Of a DNA stretch of 64,000 nt, positions 18,701 through 27,272 are shown one piece after another (position 1 is the first letter of the stretch; the number at the start of each line of letters is the position of its first letter). The notes under the pieces are model-generated. The model was not told the DNA's origin and ran no database searches. It saw nothing but the letters and a program-made list of their open reading frames with translations. Made by a program: the position numbers and the translations under genes. Location: positions 62,001 to 126,000 of the forward strand of contig NZ_JACHIO010000007.1 in NCBI RefSeq assembly GCF_014203225.1. Reading direction: 5' to 3'. This DNA is from Granulicella mallensis (GTDB lineage Bacteria > Acidobacteriota > Terriglobia > Terriglobales > Acidobacteriaceae).

Positions 18701-19080
18701 GTTCGGTTGGAGCTGATCGAGCAGATCTAACTGTCTCAAGTATCAAAAAGGCCGTATTGAGCAACGGCCGTTCACACTCGCAACTGATCAATGAATGGTT
18801 TGATACATCTGCGTTCGCGCCTAACCAAATTGGTACTTTTGGCGATACAGGTAAAAACGCACTGCGCGGACCGAGGTATTTCGATCTGGATCTGGCACTG
18901 CTCAAAACCTTCAAAGTCAATCAACGATATTCAGCGCAATTCCGAGCCGAATTCTATAACTCTCTAAATAATGTGAACTTCGGTATGCCTGATGGCGGTT
19001 TGACAGACAGTAGCTTCGGCCAAATTACGTCGGCCCAAGATCCTCGCATTCTTCAAATGGCCCTGAAGATCATGTTTTGA
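15760..19080 (+). CDS. Oar-like TonB-dependent receptor with carboxypeptidase-regulatory domain (1)
   Basis: 1106 residues. A long signal peptide with a hydrophobic core (LLVLSLFLAISLLFT) ends near residue 43 before QYTTARLAGNAVDNSG. Residues 45-130 are a carboxypeptidase-regulatory-like beta sandwich (GAAVAGATVTVKQ, GEYVFPSLPVGSYELTVQ). The plug follows (MESLPMNGREAQQLVFLVPGA, YYLLDGVDYND, GGVVNILTKSGTDQIHGDVFEYLRN), then a roughly 800-residue beta barrel ending in the aromatic-type terminus ILQMALKIMF. Oar-like receptors are abundant in Acidobacteriota and are thought to import oligosaccharides. Its place inside the amino-sugar locus suggests uptake of a GalNAc- or galactose-containing glycan. 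A strong terminator follows. Confidence 0.9.
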   Translation: MKLETSGMVSRFQNLRRVPSQSLLVLSLFLAISLLFTRSLSAQYTTARLAGNAVDNSGAAVAGATVTVKQVTTDYKLTVKTGTSGEYVFPSLPVGSYELTVQMAGFDTYVQHGIVLTVGQSANQNITLRVGTVTQDVTVNENSSLVTTSDAAVGQLINQKSMESLPMNGREAQQLVFLVPGAVNVSTQNCGADCEGGVLPGEQYAKVNGGGANGVYYLLDGVDYNDTYINTNLPFPSPDALQEFNVQTNNLSAAYGNATGGVVNILTKSGTDQIHGDVFEYLRNYAMDAKNYFATSPNPLKQNQFGATIGGPILKGKLFYFGSYQGTRTNTANNGQIAFVPTMAERTGDFSDLLPGTQLMNPATGAPYNNNQVPVDTVASYLLQHIPAPNGPGRQLTYNGAPLVQDTDEFLIKADYNTGKHHLSGHYFQLNYRIPVILPPTTNILAGNTETPQNLALKHISVVDIYTISSNVLLNSYFGYTSQTGTTLSPAPFSIADAGAEIAQPTNFKPTLNIDISGNFSIGQQPATGTWNRGDQSLREILTVIRGNNQIEIGGEAVRVRAPMGNSYQADGNYTFDNSLTGDNVADFVSGNVSSFTQGGGLYLNFTGINWSAFVQDDWRVSPRLTLSAGLRWDPFIPYKDSEGRVGCFLPGAQSVRFPNAPTGLIFGGSDHDAGCPQSSIYNNLGNVGPRFGFASQLTADGKTSLRGGVGYYYQSPNLVAFEDVVGIPPFAPIVNLTAVNFTNPYGSAGVANPFPGQFGPSNPGPTATFPQNISFTQIFSSHYRLPQILMTNLTLERGLGASWLARVAYMGVKGTHLGGTGDQEAGLLQLNPAIYIPGQSTEANVQQRRLYPSFGFVDSINSGVNSNYNALQLSLEKRVSKGLSFLANFTWSRALDDFGPNGEPGGLATNTCSCGRYFDYGPDAGDANKVFKFSGNYDFPAIPVKGLVSNVINGWNLSAIATWQSGFPFTVFSDDDNSFSSVGADRADLTVSSIKKAVLSNGRSHSQLINEWFDTSAFAPNQIGTFGDTGKNALRGPRYFDLDLALLKTFKVNQRYSAQFRAEFYNSLNNVNFGMPDGGLTDSSFGQITSAQDPRILQMALKIMF

Positions 19081-19094
19081 GCCAATATCCTGAG

Positions 19095-19120
19095 GCCCCT
19101 GGGAGACTCCCAGGGGCTTT
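19095..19120 (+). terminator. Rho-independent terminator after TonB receptor 1
   Basis: A perfect 10-base GC-rich stem (19095-19104 with 19108-19117), a three-base loop and a short TTT run. It lies 14 bases after the receptor stop. Confidence 0.75.
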
Positions 19121-19184
19121 GATTCTAATTAACTAAAACCATTGCATGTTTCAAGATGCAATCCAGCCGGGTAAAGGATCGTTT

Positions 19185-20606
19185 GTGACAGACAAATTAT
19201 TTCCGCTAGTAGACAGACGAACGTTTGTTAAACAAGCTGGGGTAGCGATTGCCTCGGCTGGCATGACTGCAAGCTCATATGCGCGAGTCATTGGTTCGAA
19301 CGATAAAATCAGAATCGCTCAGTTGGGCTGTGGAGACCGCAGCGAGGGACATGTCAACATGGTCCGATTGGCTTCGAAAGGAATGCCGGTCGAAACTGTG
19401 GCAGTGTGTGACATCTGGAGTCTGGCGCGCGAGCGGCGCGCTGCACAGGTCAAAAAGGCCTTCAATCTGGAGCCGCAATCTTTTAAGTACTCCGAAGACA
19501 TGCTTAATCGCAAAGATATTGACGGGGTCATGATCGCTACAGGCGACTTTCAGCACGCCAAACTTTGTGTAGAGGTCGTAAAAGCGGGCAAAGATTGTTA
19601 TGTCGAAAAGCCATTTGCCAATGTACTTTCGGAGGCTAAAGAGGCGAGAGACACCGTAAAGGCTTCCAAGCAGGTGGTCCAGGTAGGATCACAGCACAGA
19701 AGCGAGCCGTATCAACTGGCCGTTCGCGACATTATTCGCTCCGGCCGTATCGGAAGTATCGTTCACATTGAACAGGAGTGGAATGTCAATGAGGAACGGT
19801 GGCGCTTTGTCCCTATGGATACGGGAAGATCCGCTGAGATGGAACAAGACAGAAACATGGAGTGGCGCAAGTGGATGTTCGATCGAAAGTCGAAGCTCCG
19901 GGAGGAGGACACAGACTGGAAACGATGGCTATTAGGTAAACCTTACCGGCCCTTTGATCCGCACACCTATTTAGAGTTCCGTCTCTATAAGGACTTTTCT
20001 TCGGGAATATTCGACCAGTGGATGAGCCACGGCAGCGACTTGGTACACCTTTGGACGGACGAAACGTATCCGGAGAGCGTCGTAGCAAATGGTGGAGTCT
20101 TCGCATGGAAAGACGGTCGGGAGAATGCGGACACCTGTGTAGCGGCCGTCACTTACCCAAAAGGCTTTCTTTATACCTACAAGACAGTATTTGGAAACAG
20201 CTTCCGTAGCTTTTCTCGAATACAAGGGCGCGATGGCACAATCGTGAACTACGGAGGAGAAGGGGCCTCGCTATTTTCGGTAAGTCGCGAAGGTGGTAGA
20301 GACGAATATGCGGGATCTGTAAAAGCAGACAGGTTGCCGATCGTTGCTCCTATTTCCGATAAAGAGGAAATAGTACGGGTCGCCGGTGCACAACCTGCAG
20401 ATACCGAAGGACCGGGAGACGATAGCGTGGTTCATGTTACGAATTGGTTCAAAGCGATGCAGGCGAGAACTGAGCCCAACTCAAATGTCAATCACGGATT
20501 TTCTCATGCAATCGTGGTCATTATGGCCGCACAATCTTATTGGAGTGGAAAAAAGCTTTACTGGAATCCGAAAACTGAAGAAATAGCTGACCAGCCCGTT
20601 AGTTAG
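19185..20606 (+). CDS. Tat-exported Gfo/Idh/MocA-family oxidoreductase
   Basis: The preferred start is the GTG at 19185 with AAAGGA upstream; an ATG at 19146 is possible but has no ribosome site. The N-terminus carries a Tat-like signal (VDRRTFVKQAGVAIASAG). The Rossmann fold has IRIAQLGCGDRSEGHVN, VAVCDIW, and the catalytic-type YVEKPFA (E-K-P) motif at about residue 155, then VQVGSQHRSEPY. The large C-terminal domain is typical of the family. It differs from the GH109-type protein at 10612 by keeping the classic EKP. Exported members in Acidobacteriota and Planctomycetota are thought to act on sugars or sugar acids. The substrate is unknown. Confidence 0.8.
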   Translation: MTDKLFPLVDRRTFVKQAGVAIASAGMTASSYARVIGSNDKIRIAQLGCGDRSEGHVNMVRLASKGMPVETVAVCDIWSLARERRAAQVKKAFNLEPQSFKYSEDMLNRKDIDGVMIATGDFQHAKLCVEVVKAGKDCYVEKPFANVLSEAKEARDTVKASKQVVQVGSQHRSEPYQLAVRDIIRSGRIGSIVHIEQEWNVNEERWRFVPMDTGRSAEMEQDRNMEWRKWMFDRKSKLREEDTDWKRWLLGKPYRPFDPHTYLEFRLYKDFSSGIFDQWMSHGSDLVHLWTDETYPESVVANGGVFAWKDGRENADTCVAAVTYPKGFLYTYKTVFGNSFRSFSRIQGRDGTIVNYGGEGASLFSVSREGGRDEYAGSVKADRLPIVAPISDKEEIVRVAGAQPADTEGPGDDSVVHVTNWFKAMQARTEPNSNVNHGFSHAIVVIMAAQSYWSGKKLYWNPKTEEIADQPVS

Positions 20607-20927
20607 AGACTGATCCACCGTCTCAGCCGTAATAAGGTAATGCACTAACGGATTAGAGCGATAGTTTGAAGTGCGGTAATGATTGCTGCTACTCCCGAAT
20701 TGGGTTCTGTGTTCCGCTCATCATTCACGTTTGTCTGACCAAGAAGACAAGTTATAAGTTGGTAGCTTCAGAGATCTTCATAAGTTTCAGGTTGACACTT
20801 GGATTTTAAAAAATCTAAAAAGATACAAACAGAACATCAAGTAGGTCTCAATACGGGCTTGGAACTTGTAAGTATTTGTGTAGATCGCAATCGATACAGA
20901 ACGAGCAAAGATGCCCATGGAGGAATC
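20607..20927. other. Intergenic region upstream of second amidohydrolase
   Basis: About 320 bases. An open frame in phase with the next gene begins at 20799, but this stretch has weak coding character and the better start is downstream. I see no clear promoter, terminator or RNA gene. Confidence 0.4.
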
Positions 20928-22130
20928 GTGCGCTGTAGATCGCTTTTCTTCCCGCTCTTAGTTCTTGCCCTGAGCACTTCTCCTTCCTTTGCACGGCTCC
21001 CATCAGCCAGTATCTCCGGAAAGGTTACGGGCGCATCCCAATCGGCTATTCCCAGCACATCACGACCCGATCTGCATACACAGGTGGAGCCTGATCCAGC
21101 TAAGGCAGTGAATCGTGATTTTAGCGAAGTCGAGCTTCTGCGATTTACTGCACTTGAACCGATCGATATACACACTCATATCTACAAGAGCGATCCGCTG
21201 TTATTCGAGATGTTGCGCAAGCTTCACCTGCATACTCTCGATATTGTGGACGTTTCAGACAACGGCAACGCTGAACGGAAAGATCTGACAAAAGAAAATA
21301 ATGATGTGCTTGAGGTGGCGAGAGAAAGTAGCGGGCATGTGTCGGTTTGCACCACATTTGACCCCTATTTGATTAGCGAACCTGGCTTTACAGAAGCTGC
21401 CATCCATCAACTCAACGAAAGTTTTGCTCGAGGTGCAATTGCGGTAAAGGTTTGGAAGAACGTTGGGATGGAGGTCAAAGATTCGAAAGGGAACTATATC
21501 CTCCCTGACAATTCATTATTGGAGCCGATCTACAGAGATATAGAGTCTCACCACAAGACCTTGGTCACACACGTTGGAGACCCCAATACGGCCTGGGCCG
21601 CGCCAAATCCGAGTGCACCTGATTTTTCATACTTCAAAAACAATCCGCAGTGGTATATGTACAACATCAAGGATGCACCGCCGAAACAGAAAATACTCGA
21701 TGCGCGTGATCATCTCCTCGAGATGAACTCTGATCTGCGGGTGGTCGGGGCTCATCTCGGTAGCATGGAAGCAGATATCGATCAGGTGGCCCAGCATTTT
21801 GACCGCTACCCAAATTTCACAGTGGATCTTGCGGGCCGAATGCCCTATCTAATGCTGCTACCCCGCGAAAAAGCAATTGCTTTTATAACCAAATATCAAG
21901 ATCGGCTGCTGTATGGCACAGATAATACAATCTACCCGGAAACGGAAGTCGGTACGTGGGTGTCCAGGGCCGAGGTTTCCTATGCCAACGATTGGAGATT
22001 TCTGGCAACTGATCAAACAGTCGAATATGGCGGTCGCCGATTGAAGGGACTGGCTTTACCGAATTCAGTCGTCAAAAAAATCTACCACGGCAATGCAGTT
22101 AAATGGATTCCCGGTATTGCAGACCAATAA
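20928..22130 (+). CDS. Exported amidohydrolase-family protein, paralogue of the cytoplasmic one
   Basis: The GTG at 20928, with GGAGG just upstream, opens a signal peptide (VRCRSLFFPLLVLALSTSPSFA). After a linker the catalytic barrel shows IDIHTHIYKSDP (H-x-H), AVKVWKNVGMEVKDSKGNYI, TLVTHVGDP, VVGAHLGSME and LLYGTDNTIYPETE, matching in order the motifs of the protein at 6300-7370. The two are paralogues acting on different sides of the inner membrane. The substrate is unknown; the shared locus suggests a common chemistry on amino sugars, sugar lactones or aromatic aglycones. It precedes the GH36-PKD hydrolase, in the same direction. Confidence 0.78.
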   Translation: MRCRSLFFPLLVLALSTSPSFARLPSASISGKVTGASQSAIPSTSRPDLHTQVEPDPAKAVNRDFSEVELLRFTALEPIDIHTHIYKSDPLLFEMLRKLHLHTLDIVDVSDNGNAERKDLTKENNDVLEVARESSGHVSVCTTFDPYLISEPGFTEAAIHQLNESFARGAIAVKVWKNVGMEVKDSKGNYILPDNSLLEPIYRDIESHHKTLVTHVGDPNTAWAAPNPSAPDFSYFKNNPQWYMYNIKDAPPKQKILDARDHLLEMNSDLRVVGAHLGSMEADIDQVAQHFDRYPNFTVDLAGRMPYLMLLPREKAIAFITKYQDRLLYGTDNTIYPETEVGTWVSRAEVSYANDWRFLATDQTVEYGGRRLKGLALPNSVVKKIYHGNAVKWIPGIADQ

Positions 22131-22307
22131 CCGATCAGCGCAGGTTGGCCAGATGGTTATCCGATGTGGTCTCAAAGGTTCAATTTCTTGTATAACGCGT
22201 GTCGATAATTCAGTCTTATGTTGCATTTTTCAAGAGGTTGAAGATCCCGTCAAAAGACATCATCACTATCAGATCATCACTGGTCTCTCAAACGAAACGA
22301 GTGTCAA

Positions 22308-24800
22308 ATGAAGCAGGCAAATCTTTATCGCATCTTAGGTCTAACTCTCGCCATTCCTTTCGCATTCACAGCAAGCGCGCAACAGCAGGCCGTGTCGCTA
22401 CAGTTGAAACCGGATGCAACCGATGGCAGTTATTCCATCAGTGCGCCAGGTATCTCGGTGCCTATTCTTCGGGCGACGGCTGCGGCGAAGGTCAATGGAA
22501 AATGGCTTCATGCCGCAGATTATCCAAAACACTTTGTCAGTACTAAGATTGCAAATGGTGAACTCGGCGCCGGCAGGCTAGTCACCATTCAATACACTGG
22601 GCGCACTGATGCTCCAGATCTTTTGCTATCGCTCCGGACTTATGATGCTTCGCCTTTCGGCGACATGCAGCTCACGGCGCACAATACGACAGGTCATGCG
22701 ATCGAAGTTCAAGATTTACGTGTTCTCGAATCGGAACAGGGTAAAGAAGGTGGTCTAAAAGGAGACCTCATCACTCTTGGTGGGTCGGCCTCAGCCGATC
22801 GCGTCTTAAACGATAGCTTCAGTGAAGACCGCCCCGCTATGCAGCTTCACGATCTCAGTGACGCTAAGGCAAATGTCCACCGTGCGGTTGGTGTCCAACT
22901 TCTCTATAACCAGCAGAGCAAGCAGAGCTGGTTTATCGGTGCTCTTACCTCCAATAAGTTCCTCAGCGTTCTTCGACTTCACATGGCCCCGGCTGGTGTC
23001 ATGAATGCCTACGAGGTCGATTCCACGGGAACGACCGAGCTTCTCATTGAAAACTCCCTGCACCGTTCTTCTGAAAAGGACCGTGTGGAGCTCAGTCTTA
23101 GTGTGCCTCAAGGTGGTGAGCTCTCGTCAGAGCGGATGCTTTTCGGAGTTAGCACGGATTATCATGGCCAGCTTGAAACCTATGCTCATCTGATCCGTGA
23201 CATCCATCATGCGCTTGTGACCGCACCCACGCCTATCGGCTGGTGGAGTTGGACTGCCTACTATTTTGGGCTGGACCAGGGGACTGCATTGACCAATGCG
23301 CAGTGGCTTTCTCAACACCTTAAGCCTCTGGGTTATGACTTCTTTCACATCGACGAGGGCTATCAGTTTGCGCGCGGAGAATACGCTACGCCGGATGCAT
23401 CACTGTTCCCTGAAGGTATGGGCTCCCTGGAGCATAAGGTCATCAATGAGGGACTCACCCCAGGCATTTGGACGGCTCCCTTCGAAGTATCGGAGCGCTC
23501 CTGGGTTTATACCCATCATCCAGAGTGGCTTGTTCACAATGCACAAGGTGAGCCGATCCATATTGGTTTCGTTACCAATAGTCTCGATCATCTCTATGCC
23601 CTGGACACAACCCACTTAGGGGCGCAGGCCTATCTTCACTCGACTTATTCCAAGCTGACAAGGGAGTGGGGTCTCCGCTACATCAAATTGGACTTCATGG
23701 AAGACAGCGCTATTGAGGGTTTTTATCACGTTCCCCAGACCACTGCACTAGAGGCTCAACGCATCGGCATCCAGACAATTCGCGATGCTGTCGGCCCCAA
23801 TGTGCTGCTTGATAAGGATGGTTGCGAACTCCTCAACCCCGTTGGCCTGGTTGATACCGGCCGCATTTCACAGGACACCGGGCATACCTTTTCCTCCAGT
23901 AAAGACGCGGCTACTGGTATAGCTGCGCGTTACTATATGAATCGTAACTATTTCCTTGCTGATCCTGATGCTTTCTCCGTCTCGACACAGACTGTTGATG
24001 ATCAGCACTGGCATGGTGGGACGAAGCAACTCACGCTCGATGAAGCGAAGATCTCGATCGTGCTCTCTGCTGTGTCTGGTGGATTGTACGAGATTGGCGA
24101 CGATCTCCCGACGCTAGGCGAAGCTCCGGATCGTCTGGCATTGGTAGAAAACCGTGATCTGCTCGACATGGCGCGCCTGGGTCGTGCGTCTGTGCCTTTG
24201 GACCTCATGACGTACGATCCTCTAGATCTGCAACCCAGCATTTTTGAGCTGCAGCAAACACGCCATCAGTCTATCGTTACCGTGTTCAACTGGTCGGAGA
24301 TCTCCCGGTCACATAGCCTTACGCGAGCCGCTCTTGGGCTCGATCCGAAGGCGAATTACACAGTCTCCGAAGTTCTGACTACGCCGAGCGATTCTACGTC
24401 TCTCTCTGCTTCGCTCGATGTAAAACAGCCAGCTCACTCGGTTCGTGTCTTCAAAATCATCAATACAGATATTCCGGCAGAGGCCCCTATGGTCAACGCA
24501 ACAGTAGCGCCTTCGGGGAAGACCGGGGAGCCTATGAGCTTTAGCGCGGTCGCCAAAGACGCGGGCAACCCGATCCTAAATTGTTCTTGGAGCTTTGGTG
24601 ATGGCATCACTGTAGCCGGAGTGAAGACAACCCATAGCTATACGCATGCGGGGAGTTATACAGTAGGTCTGCGGTGCTCGGGTTTTGCACCTCAACCGGA
24701 TGTCCAGACATTTACGGTGAAGACGACTGGGTCTGTCGCGACCAAATTTGTACCGGCACGTCAACGGCGTTTTGAGGAAGAGGCAGAACCAAAGCAATAG
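22308..24800 (+). CDS. Secreted GH36-like alpha-galactosidase with C-terminal PKD domain
   Basis: 830 residues with signal peptide (LGLTLAIPFAFTASAQ). After an N-terminal beta supersandwich, the barrel carries PIGWWSWTAYYFGLD near residue 310, FFHIDEGYQ near 345, the nucleophile motif RYIKLDFMED (Asp462) and the acid/base region DTGRISQDTG (Asp523), a clan GH-D arrangement. A beta domain follows, then a PKD domain at about 725-800 (CSWSFGDGITV, THSYTHAGSYTVGLRCSG). PKD domains commonly bind carbohydrate or protein, so the fusion may hold the enzyme on a glycan. CAAACGAAACGAG lies just upstream of the start and resembles the TTTCG-type half-sites of this locus. GH36 also contains alpha-N-acetylgalactosaminidases. 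Confidence 0.85.
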   Translation: MKQANLYRILGLTLAIPFAFTASAQQQAVSLQLKPDATDGSYSISAPGISVPILRATAAAKVNGKWLHAADYPKHFVSTKIANGELGAGRLVTIQYTGRTDAPDLLLSLRTYDASPFGDMQLTAHNTTGHAIEVQDLRVLESEQGKEGGLKGDLITLGGSASADRVLNDSFSEDRPAMQLHDLSDAKANVHRAVGVQLLYNQQSKQSWFIGALTSNKFLSVLRLHMAPAGVMNAYEVDSTGTTELLIENSLHRSSEKDRVELSLSVPQGGELSSERMLFGVSTDYHGQLETYAHLIRDIHHALVTAPTPIGWWSWTAYYFGLDQGTALTNAQWLSQHLKPLGYDFFHIDEGYQFARGEYATPDASLFPEGMGSLEHKVINEGLTPGIWTAPFEVSERSWVYTHHPEWLVHNAQGEPIHIGFVTNSLDHLYALDTTHLGAQAYLHSTYSKLTREWGLRYIKLDFMEDSAIEGFYHVPQTTALEAQRIGIQTIRDAVGPNVLLDKDGCELLNPVGLVDTGRISQDTGHTFSSSKDAATGIAARYYMNRNYFLADPDAFSVSTQTVDDQHWHGGTKQLTLDEAKISIVLSAVSGGLYEIGDDLPTLGEAPDRLALVENRDLLDMARLGRASVPLDLMTYDPLDLQPSIFELQQTRHQSIVTVFNWSEISRSHSLTRAALGLDPKANYTVSEVLTTPSDSTSLSASLDVKQPAHSVRVFKIINTDIPAEAPMVNATVAPSGKTGEPMSFSAVAKDAGNPILNCSWSFGDGITVAGVKTTHSYTHAGSYTVGLRCSGFAPQPDVQTFTVKTTGSVATKFVPARQRRFEEEAEPKQ

Positions 24801-24928
24801 TGATTTGTTCAACTTCTCCGGCTTGATAGACGCCTCATTCGATTATTCGAGGGAATGCTTCTGTAAGCACAATTGAAACTGTTTTACGCAAAGAAGTATT
24901 TTATCTTCATGTCCTGAAAGCGATCACG

Positions 24929-26275
24929 ATGCAAACCCTCGAAGCCGATGTGCCGGCCCCTCAACTGAAGCGATCGCTTAAGCTCTGGCATCTCATCGTG
25001 TATGGGATTGTCATTATTCAACCCACTGCACCCATGGGGATCTACGGAGTTGTCAACAACGTAGCGCGCGGGCATGTGGTTACGACAATCCTTATCGCGA
25101 TGGTCGCCATGCTCTTCACGGCCGTCAGTTATGGCCGTATGGCGCGCATCTATCCCAGTGCAGGTTCAGCCTATACCTATGTAGGACGGGAGATTAACTC
25201 TCTTGCCGGCTATGTGGTGGGCTGGTCCATGTTGATGGACTATCTTCTGAATCCAATCATCTGCGCCATCTGGTGTAGCGCTGCGGCTGCTAATGTTCTA
25301 CCTAATATTCCTTACGCTGCCTGGGCTGTCGCTTTTGTATTGCTGTTTACATTACTCAATCTGCGTGGCGTTAAGGCTTCAGGACAAGTGAATGCCATCC
25401 TCGCCATCGGCATGAGCCTTGTTGTTGTGGTCTTTTTTGCGTATGCCATCCGCTACCTTGCCCTTATTGCCCGTCCAATTGGCGGTCAATGGCTGACACC
25501 TTTCTACGATCCAACCGCTTTTTCTCCGTCACTCCTTCTTCGCGGAACGTCCATTGCTGTTCTGACTTACATCGGCTTTGACGGAATCTCTACCATGTCC
25601 GAGGAAGTTGAGAATCCACGCCGTAACATCATGCTCGCAACTGTTTTTACCTGCCTGATTATTGGCGTTCTCTCGGCCGGGGAGGTCTACGTAGCTCAAC
25701 TCGCATGGCCGTACCACGGGCCTTTCCCCGATGCGCAGGTGGATACTGCCTACGTTCACGTCGCGCGCCGCATAGGTGGCAGTTTTCTTTTTCAGCTACT
25801 CAATGCAACTCTCTTAATTGCCAATCTAGGCTCAGGAGTCGCCGCTCAGTTCGGAGCCGCACGTCTTCTTTACGGAATGGGGCGTGGTGGTGCTCTGCCA
25901 CAACGGTTCTTCTGTGCACTCAATCCAAAAAACTCGATTCCGCGCAACAATGTGCTCTTAGTGGGAGCCGTTACTCTTATTGGAGTTTTTGTGCTTACCT
26001 ACGAGCGCGGCGCCGAGTTGCTTAATTTCGGTGCCTTTATTGCCTTCATGGGTGTCAATGCCGCTGCCCTCATCCACTATCGCTTCCGTTCGACAGAGAA
26101 AGTCCTGCTCCGAACGACCATACCGCTTGCAGGCCTTATTGTGAGTGCCTTCATCTGGCTCAGCCTGGGTAGAAATGCCCAGATTCTGGGCTTCACGTGG
26201 ATCGCCCTCGGACTTGGACTTTATTGGCTTCGCCGGAATGGCAGAACTGATGCAGCTACACCTACTTTCGAATAG
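24929..26275 (+). CDS. APC-superfamily amino acid/amine permease
   Basis: 448 residues with about twelve membrane segments. The start of the first pair, LWHLIVYGIVIIQPTAPMGIYG, and the following SYGRMARIYPSAGSAYTYVGR are the classic TM1-TM3 signature of APC permeases; GFDGISTMSEEVENPRRNI is the conserved loop after TM6. APC proteins usually carry amino acids or polyamines by cation symport or exchange. Its place directly before the deaminase gene suggests a role in the same pathway, but the family is not known for sugar transport and the substrate cannot be read from sequence. Confidence 0.82.
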   Translation: MQTLEADVPAPQLKRSLKLWHLIVYGIVIIQPTAPMGIYGVVNNVARGHVVTTILIAMVAMLFTAVSYGRMARIYPSAGSAYTYVGREINSLAGYVVGWSMLMDYLLNPIICAIWCSAAAANVLPNIPYAAWAVAFVLLFTLLNLRGVKASGQVNAILAIGMSLVVVVFFAYAIRYLALIARPIGGQWLTPFYDPTAFSPSLLLRGTSIAVLTYIGFDGISTMSEEVENPRRNIMLATVFTCLIIGVLSAGEVYVAQLAWPYHGPFPDAQVDTAYVHVARRIGGSFLFQLLNATLLIANLGSGVAAQFGAARLLYGMGRGGALPQRFFCALNPKNSIPRNNVLLVGAVTLIGVFVLTYERGAELLNFGAFIAFMGVNAAALIHYRFRSTEKVLLRTTIPLAGLIVSAFIWLSLGRNAQILGFTWIALGLGLYWLRRNGRTDAATPTFE

Positions 26276-26335
26276 TTGACCTGTCACGGGTTGAGCTTTC
26301 AACCCCATTCCGTCACATCCAGAGGAGTTTAAAGA

Positions 26336-27142
26336 GTGAGTACTCAAGCCCGTATCGATACAATCAGACGCTTTAAGGTTGGAACCATGAATGTGGAGGT
26401 TTACCCGTCGCGTGAGTCGATGGGTGCGGCTGCTGCCCATGCCACTGCGGAGGCAATGAAGCAACTCGCACTATTTCAAGACGTCATGGGGGTCATCTTC
26501 GCTACGGGTGCCTCGCAACTTGCAACACTCGACGCACTAACGAAAATCGACGGATTGCCCTGGAGTAAAGTTTCCGGCTTCCACCTCGATGAGTACGTCG
26601 CACTTCCTATAGAGCATCTGGCTTCCTTTCGTGGCTATCTACGTAAAAATCTGACCGATAAGGTGCCTATTGGAAAGTTCAATGAGGTCGATGGGACCGC
26701 TGTTGACCTGGACGAGGTTTGCCGTTCCTACACTGAAAAACTTCGAGCTGCGAATCCACAACTTTGTCTGCTGGGCATCGGAGAGAATGGGCACCTCGCG
26801 TTCAACGATCCTCCTGTTGCAGATTTCAATGACCCTCTGGATGTGAAGGTCGTGAAGCTGGATGAGGCGTGCCGTATCCAGCAAACGGCAGAGGGCTGGT
26901 TCAAGACGGCCAACGACGTTCCAGAACGGGCCGTTACACTGACGATTCCAACCATGCTTCGCGTTCCCAAATTGATCGTTTCGGTGCCGGGCACCCGGAA
27001 GGCAAGCATCATGCGGCGCTCGCTGACAGAAGAGATTTCGACCGCATGTCCCGCTACCATTCTTCGCACACATCCTGACGTGACAATCTACCTAGATAAC
27101 GACTCCGCCTCTGAATTGACCGACTTTTTGCCCTCTTGCTGA
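26336..27142 (+). CDS. nagB: Glucosamine/galactosamine-6-phosphate deaminase, NagB-family
   Basis: 268 residues. The start is a GTG with AGGAG eight bases upstream. It has the family phosphate-binding FATGASQLATLDAL, the active-site segment FHLDEYV and the highly conserved LGIGENGHLAFNDPP, whose His is catalytic, as well as an RAVTLTIPTML segment. NagB turns glucosamine-6-phosphate into fructose-6-phosphate and ammonia; relatives in aga clusters act on galactosamine-6-phosphate. Since AgaS is present twice, this may supply GlcNAc capacity to the locus or be an alternative deaminase. A small hairpin (GGGTTGA, loop, TCAACCC) sits 30 bases upstream. Confidence 0.9.
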   Translation: MSTQARIDTIRRFKVGTMNVEVYPSRESMGAAAAHATAEAMKQLALFQDVMGVIFATGASQLATLDALTKIDGLPWSKVSGFHLDEYVALPIEHLASFRGYLRKNLTDKVPIGKFNEVDGTAVDLDEVCRSYTEKLRAANPQLCLLGIGENGHLAFNDPPVADFNDPLDVKVVKLDEACRIQQTAEGWFKTANDVPERAVTLTIPTMLRVPKLIVSVPGTRKASIMRRSLTEEISTACPATILRTHPDVTIYLDNDSASELTDFLPSC

Positions 27143-27272
27143 GAAGATCAAGTGGTAAAAACTAATGCCAACAAGCGAATCTTGTCGTGAATATTTGCCG
27201 CTCATGTAGACGGTGGAGTTAGGACAGAAAGGACAACACACAGACCTGTTCTTCTGTGTTGAGGATCGCCTG

